The notes under the pieces: generated by a model
The model's input: only the letters and a program-made list of their open reading frames with translations
Databases searched by the model: none
Told to the model about the DNA's origin: nothing
Program-made: the position numbers and the translations under genes
Shown here: positions 62,192 through 64,000 of the stretch, piece by piece
Numbering within the stretch: the first letter of the stretch is position 1
How the letters are laid out: each line of letters opens with the position of its first letter
Assembly (NCBI GenBank): GCA_026874595.1
Contig: CM049313.1
Span: forward strand, 52,625,659-52,689,658
Length of the DNA stretch: 64,000 bases
Direction: 5' to 3'
From: Sipunculus nudus
Lineage: Eukaryota; Annelida; Sipuncula; Golfingiida; Sipunculidae

Positions 62192-62909
62192 CATTTTGTA
62201 CCTTATAGTTGTATGTTATTCAACCATCTTGGAACATATTACTTAAATTTATCATGAACTTATAGTATAATAATAAAACGAATTTATACATGATCTTGCA
62301 CCCTTATATCTCTGAGCGGAAACTATTACCTTCATCTCAAATCCCCAATCCCTAGCCCTGTCAACCTGATTTTAGTAGATAATTTTAATAAAATGCACTT
62401 CAGCCTACCTATACTTACCCCAGCAGCATGGCAGATAAATGTGGCGATTATCTAACCAATAAATAATAATACTCTCCTTTATATGGATTACATATGATTA
62501 ATTCAGAAAGAAAACCAACTGGAGACCTTACTAAAACTGTGAAACCCTGGCTGAGCCTCAAAGATAACAATACATTAACGCTTTTCTGGGTTTGATTAGT
62601 AACAAATGGTAAATTAAAAGGGACTATCCCGTTTTTGTATGTGGACTACAGTATCGGTGAAACAATTAAAGACCTCGGATTTATTATAGGTAATACATGT
62701 CCTATATCCTGGTAATATATCCCCGAATATTATAGATATCCACAGACCTCAGCTTAAATTAGGTCTCTTTCTGTAAACAAATGGGTTACTTAATATGGGG
62801 CAGATAATTAGTATCCGGATTGAAATTCAGTAATTCCGCATGTCATACGCTTGCTTCAAATGACCACGCAAAAGTTCATATATTTTCTGAAATGTTGGTC
62901 AGATTGACA

Positions 62910-63255
62910 TAGCAAGTTCAATTACGTCACAGCCCAATGGAAACCATAATGACATCCGAGAAGTTATTATTTTCTTTAAGGACAGGCCACACCCTCAATT
63001 ACTGATCGTGTCGTTCAAGTCCCATGCAGCATGACAGTCTCTGGGGGATTTTCTGATATGATGACAGTGATTTCCTTTACATCATGGGTTATTTTTTTTC
63101 TACACCAGGGTTAACAGGATCATTGAAGCTATCATGTCTTCGGTAAATGACCGTTATATAGTTGAGAAACTGAACGTTCACCGCAAGCCGCAGCAAACAT
63201 GGTTTGGATCATAACGGGGGCTTCCGTTTTGTTTGTTTAAGGGGAATTTTGATGA
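62910..63255 (+). repeat. Dispersed repeat, copy 2 (partner 60900-61255)
   Basis: See the partner for shared blocks. About 2.0 kb downstream in the same orientation. Confidence 0.6.
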
Positions 63256-63452
63256 AAGGGGTCTGTTAAGCCACTCTCCAGGGACCGTTCGTTGTCATTT
63301 AATTTAAATAACAATAGCTAATTTCATAAAGACACTATCTCATTTTATTATCGATTCTCTGGATGCCAGCTTGTTTAACTTGAAACTTTAATTATGTATC
63401 CTGGACAGACCTTTTAATTCGAGTATATCTGATACATTTCTGAAAGTAGGTG

Positions 63453-63455
<3 letters not shown>

Positions 63456-63516
<61 letters not shown>
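63456..63516. repeat. (TA)n then (GA)n compound microsatellite
   Basis: About 35 bp TA joined to about 26 bp GA. Confidence 0.95.
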
Positions 63517-63520
<4 letters not shown>

Positions 63521-63562
63521 CCTATAAGAAAACGTCAATTATTACGTATAATATTTATGTGC

Positions 63563-63665
63563 TAGGGCCGGGTATATGTCGCCTACAAATTTCGTATCGC
63601 AATATATTGCAGAATTTGGTAGCGTATTGCAATAGGTATTGCGATATTTTCATTGTATCAACTAT
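63563..63665 (+). mobile_element. hAT-like terminus (TAGGGCCGGG end)
   Basis: TAGGGCCGGGTATATGTCGC followed by ATCGCAATATATTGCA and TATTGCGATATTTTC motifs is typical of hAT miniature-element ends (TAGGG fits YARNG). The right end was not found before the window edge; a (TA)n tract follows at 63690. Confidence 0.45.
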
Positions 63666-63685
63666 AAAGGAAATGAGTGTTTTCC

Positions 63686-63689
<4 letters not shown>

Positions 63690-63733
<44 letters not shown>

Positions 63734-63755
63734 TATATATATATATATATATATT
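63690..63755. repeat. (TA)n microsatellite
   Basis: About 66 bp of TA with two TTAA interruptions. Confidence 0.95.
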
Positions 63756-64000
63756 AATATTATTATTCACAATTCTATGTCATATTTAATATAATCACAC
63801 ACAATTTTATGCAGATCAATTTGTTTCAAACATAAAATATGGCATAATTACCAAAGGAACATTTAAAGTCAGTCTTCTTTAGGCCTGAAATGTACAAAAA
63901 AAAAAAAAACTTTTTTCTTCTGGATTCTTGATTGTGGTTTAGCAAAAAGAGGGATAGATGGTGGGCACAAGAACAGCCGTGTTTATATCACAAGGCCATC

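Overview
The window looks like repeat-dense, largely non-coding nuclear DNA from an animal, most plausibly a mollusc or other lophotrochozoan. Support: AT-rich composition with scattered CpG-rich patches, very long (TA)n tracts, many C/G homopolymers, tRNA-derived SINE heads, hAT-like miniature elements, Ty3-type solo LTRs, a decayed GIY-YIG retroelement tail, and foldback elements with tandemly repeated arms. No bacterial features (operons, Shine-Dalgarno sites, dense long ORFs) are present. Most short open frames are chance or lie in repeats; the longest open frame starting with ATG is 154 codons and is padded by a (TA)n tract. The clade is inference.

Layout. 0-10 kb: a miniature-element end, a complete hAT-type MITE with an 8-bp target duplication, a TATA-driven relic ORF, a GIY-YIG relic, a 1.4-1.9 kb tandem duplication, a solo LTR, and a tRNA-like SINE head. 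10-19 kb: mostly unassigned, with a 36-bp minisatellite, a second solo LTR and an E2F/CCAAT promoter-like patch. 19.8-23.7 kb: a 3.9-kb foldback element with a 6-bp target duplication, containing two almost identical 1.29-kb units separated by a 510-bp inverted copy of sequence lying at 26.0-26.5 kb. 23.7-24.1 kb: a second promoter-like patch. 25.8-27.4 kb: a 1.5-kb terminal-inverted-repeat element that is the apparent source of the 510-bp block. 29-43 kb: single MITEs, diverged dispersed repeats and a ~340-bp tandem array. 43.8-45.6 kb: a nested stack (LTR inside SINE inside tandem array). 47.6-49.1 kb: a third, inverted copy of the 4-7 kb repeat. 51.7 and 56.5 kb: two candidate exons. 57.3-59.5 kb: a second foldback element. 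60.8-64 kb: a dispersed repeat pair, a SINE and microsatellites.

No gene is identified with confidence. The two best host-gene candidates are a promoter plus first exon ending in a perfect splice donor (51.7-51.84 kb) and a possible last exon with a downstream AATAAA (56.46-56.72 kb), both on the + strand and phase-compatible. The most informative biology is structural: two unrelated foldback elements with self-complementary subrepeats, and an apparent template-switch rearrangement with 2-bp microhomology at both junctions.
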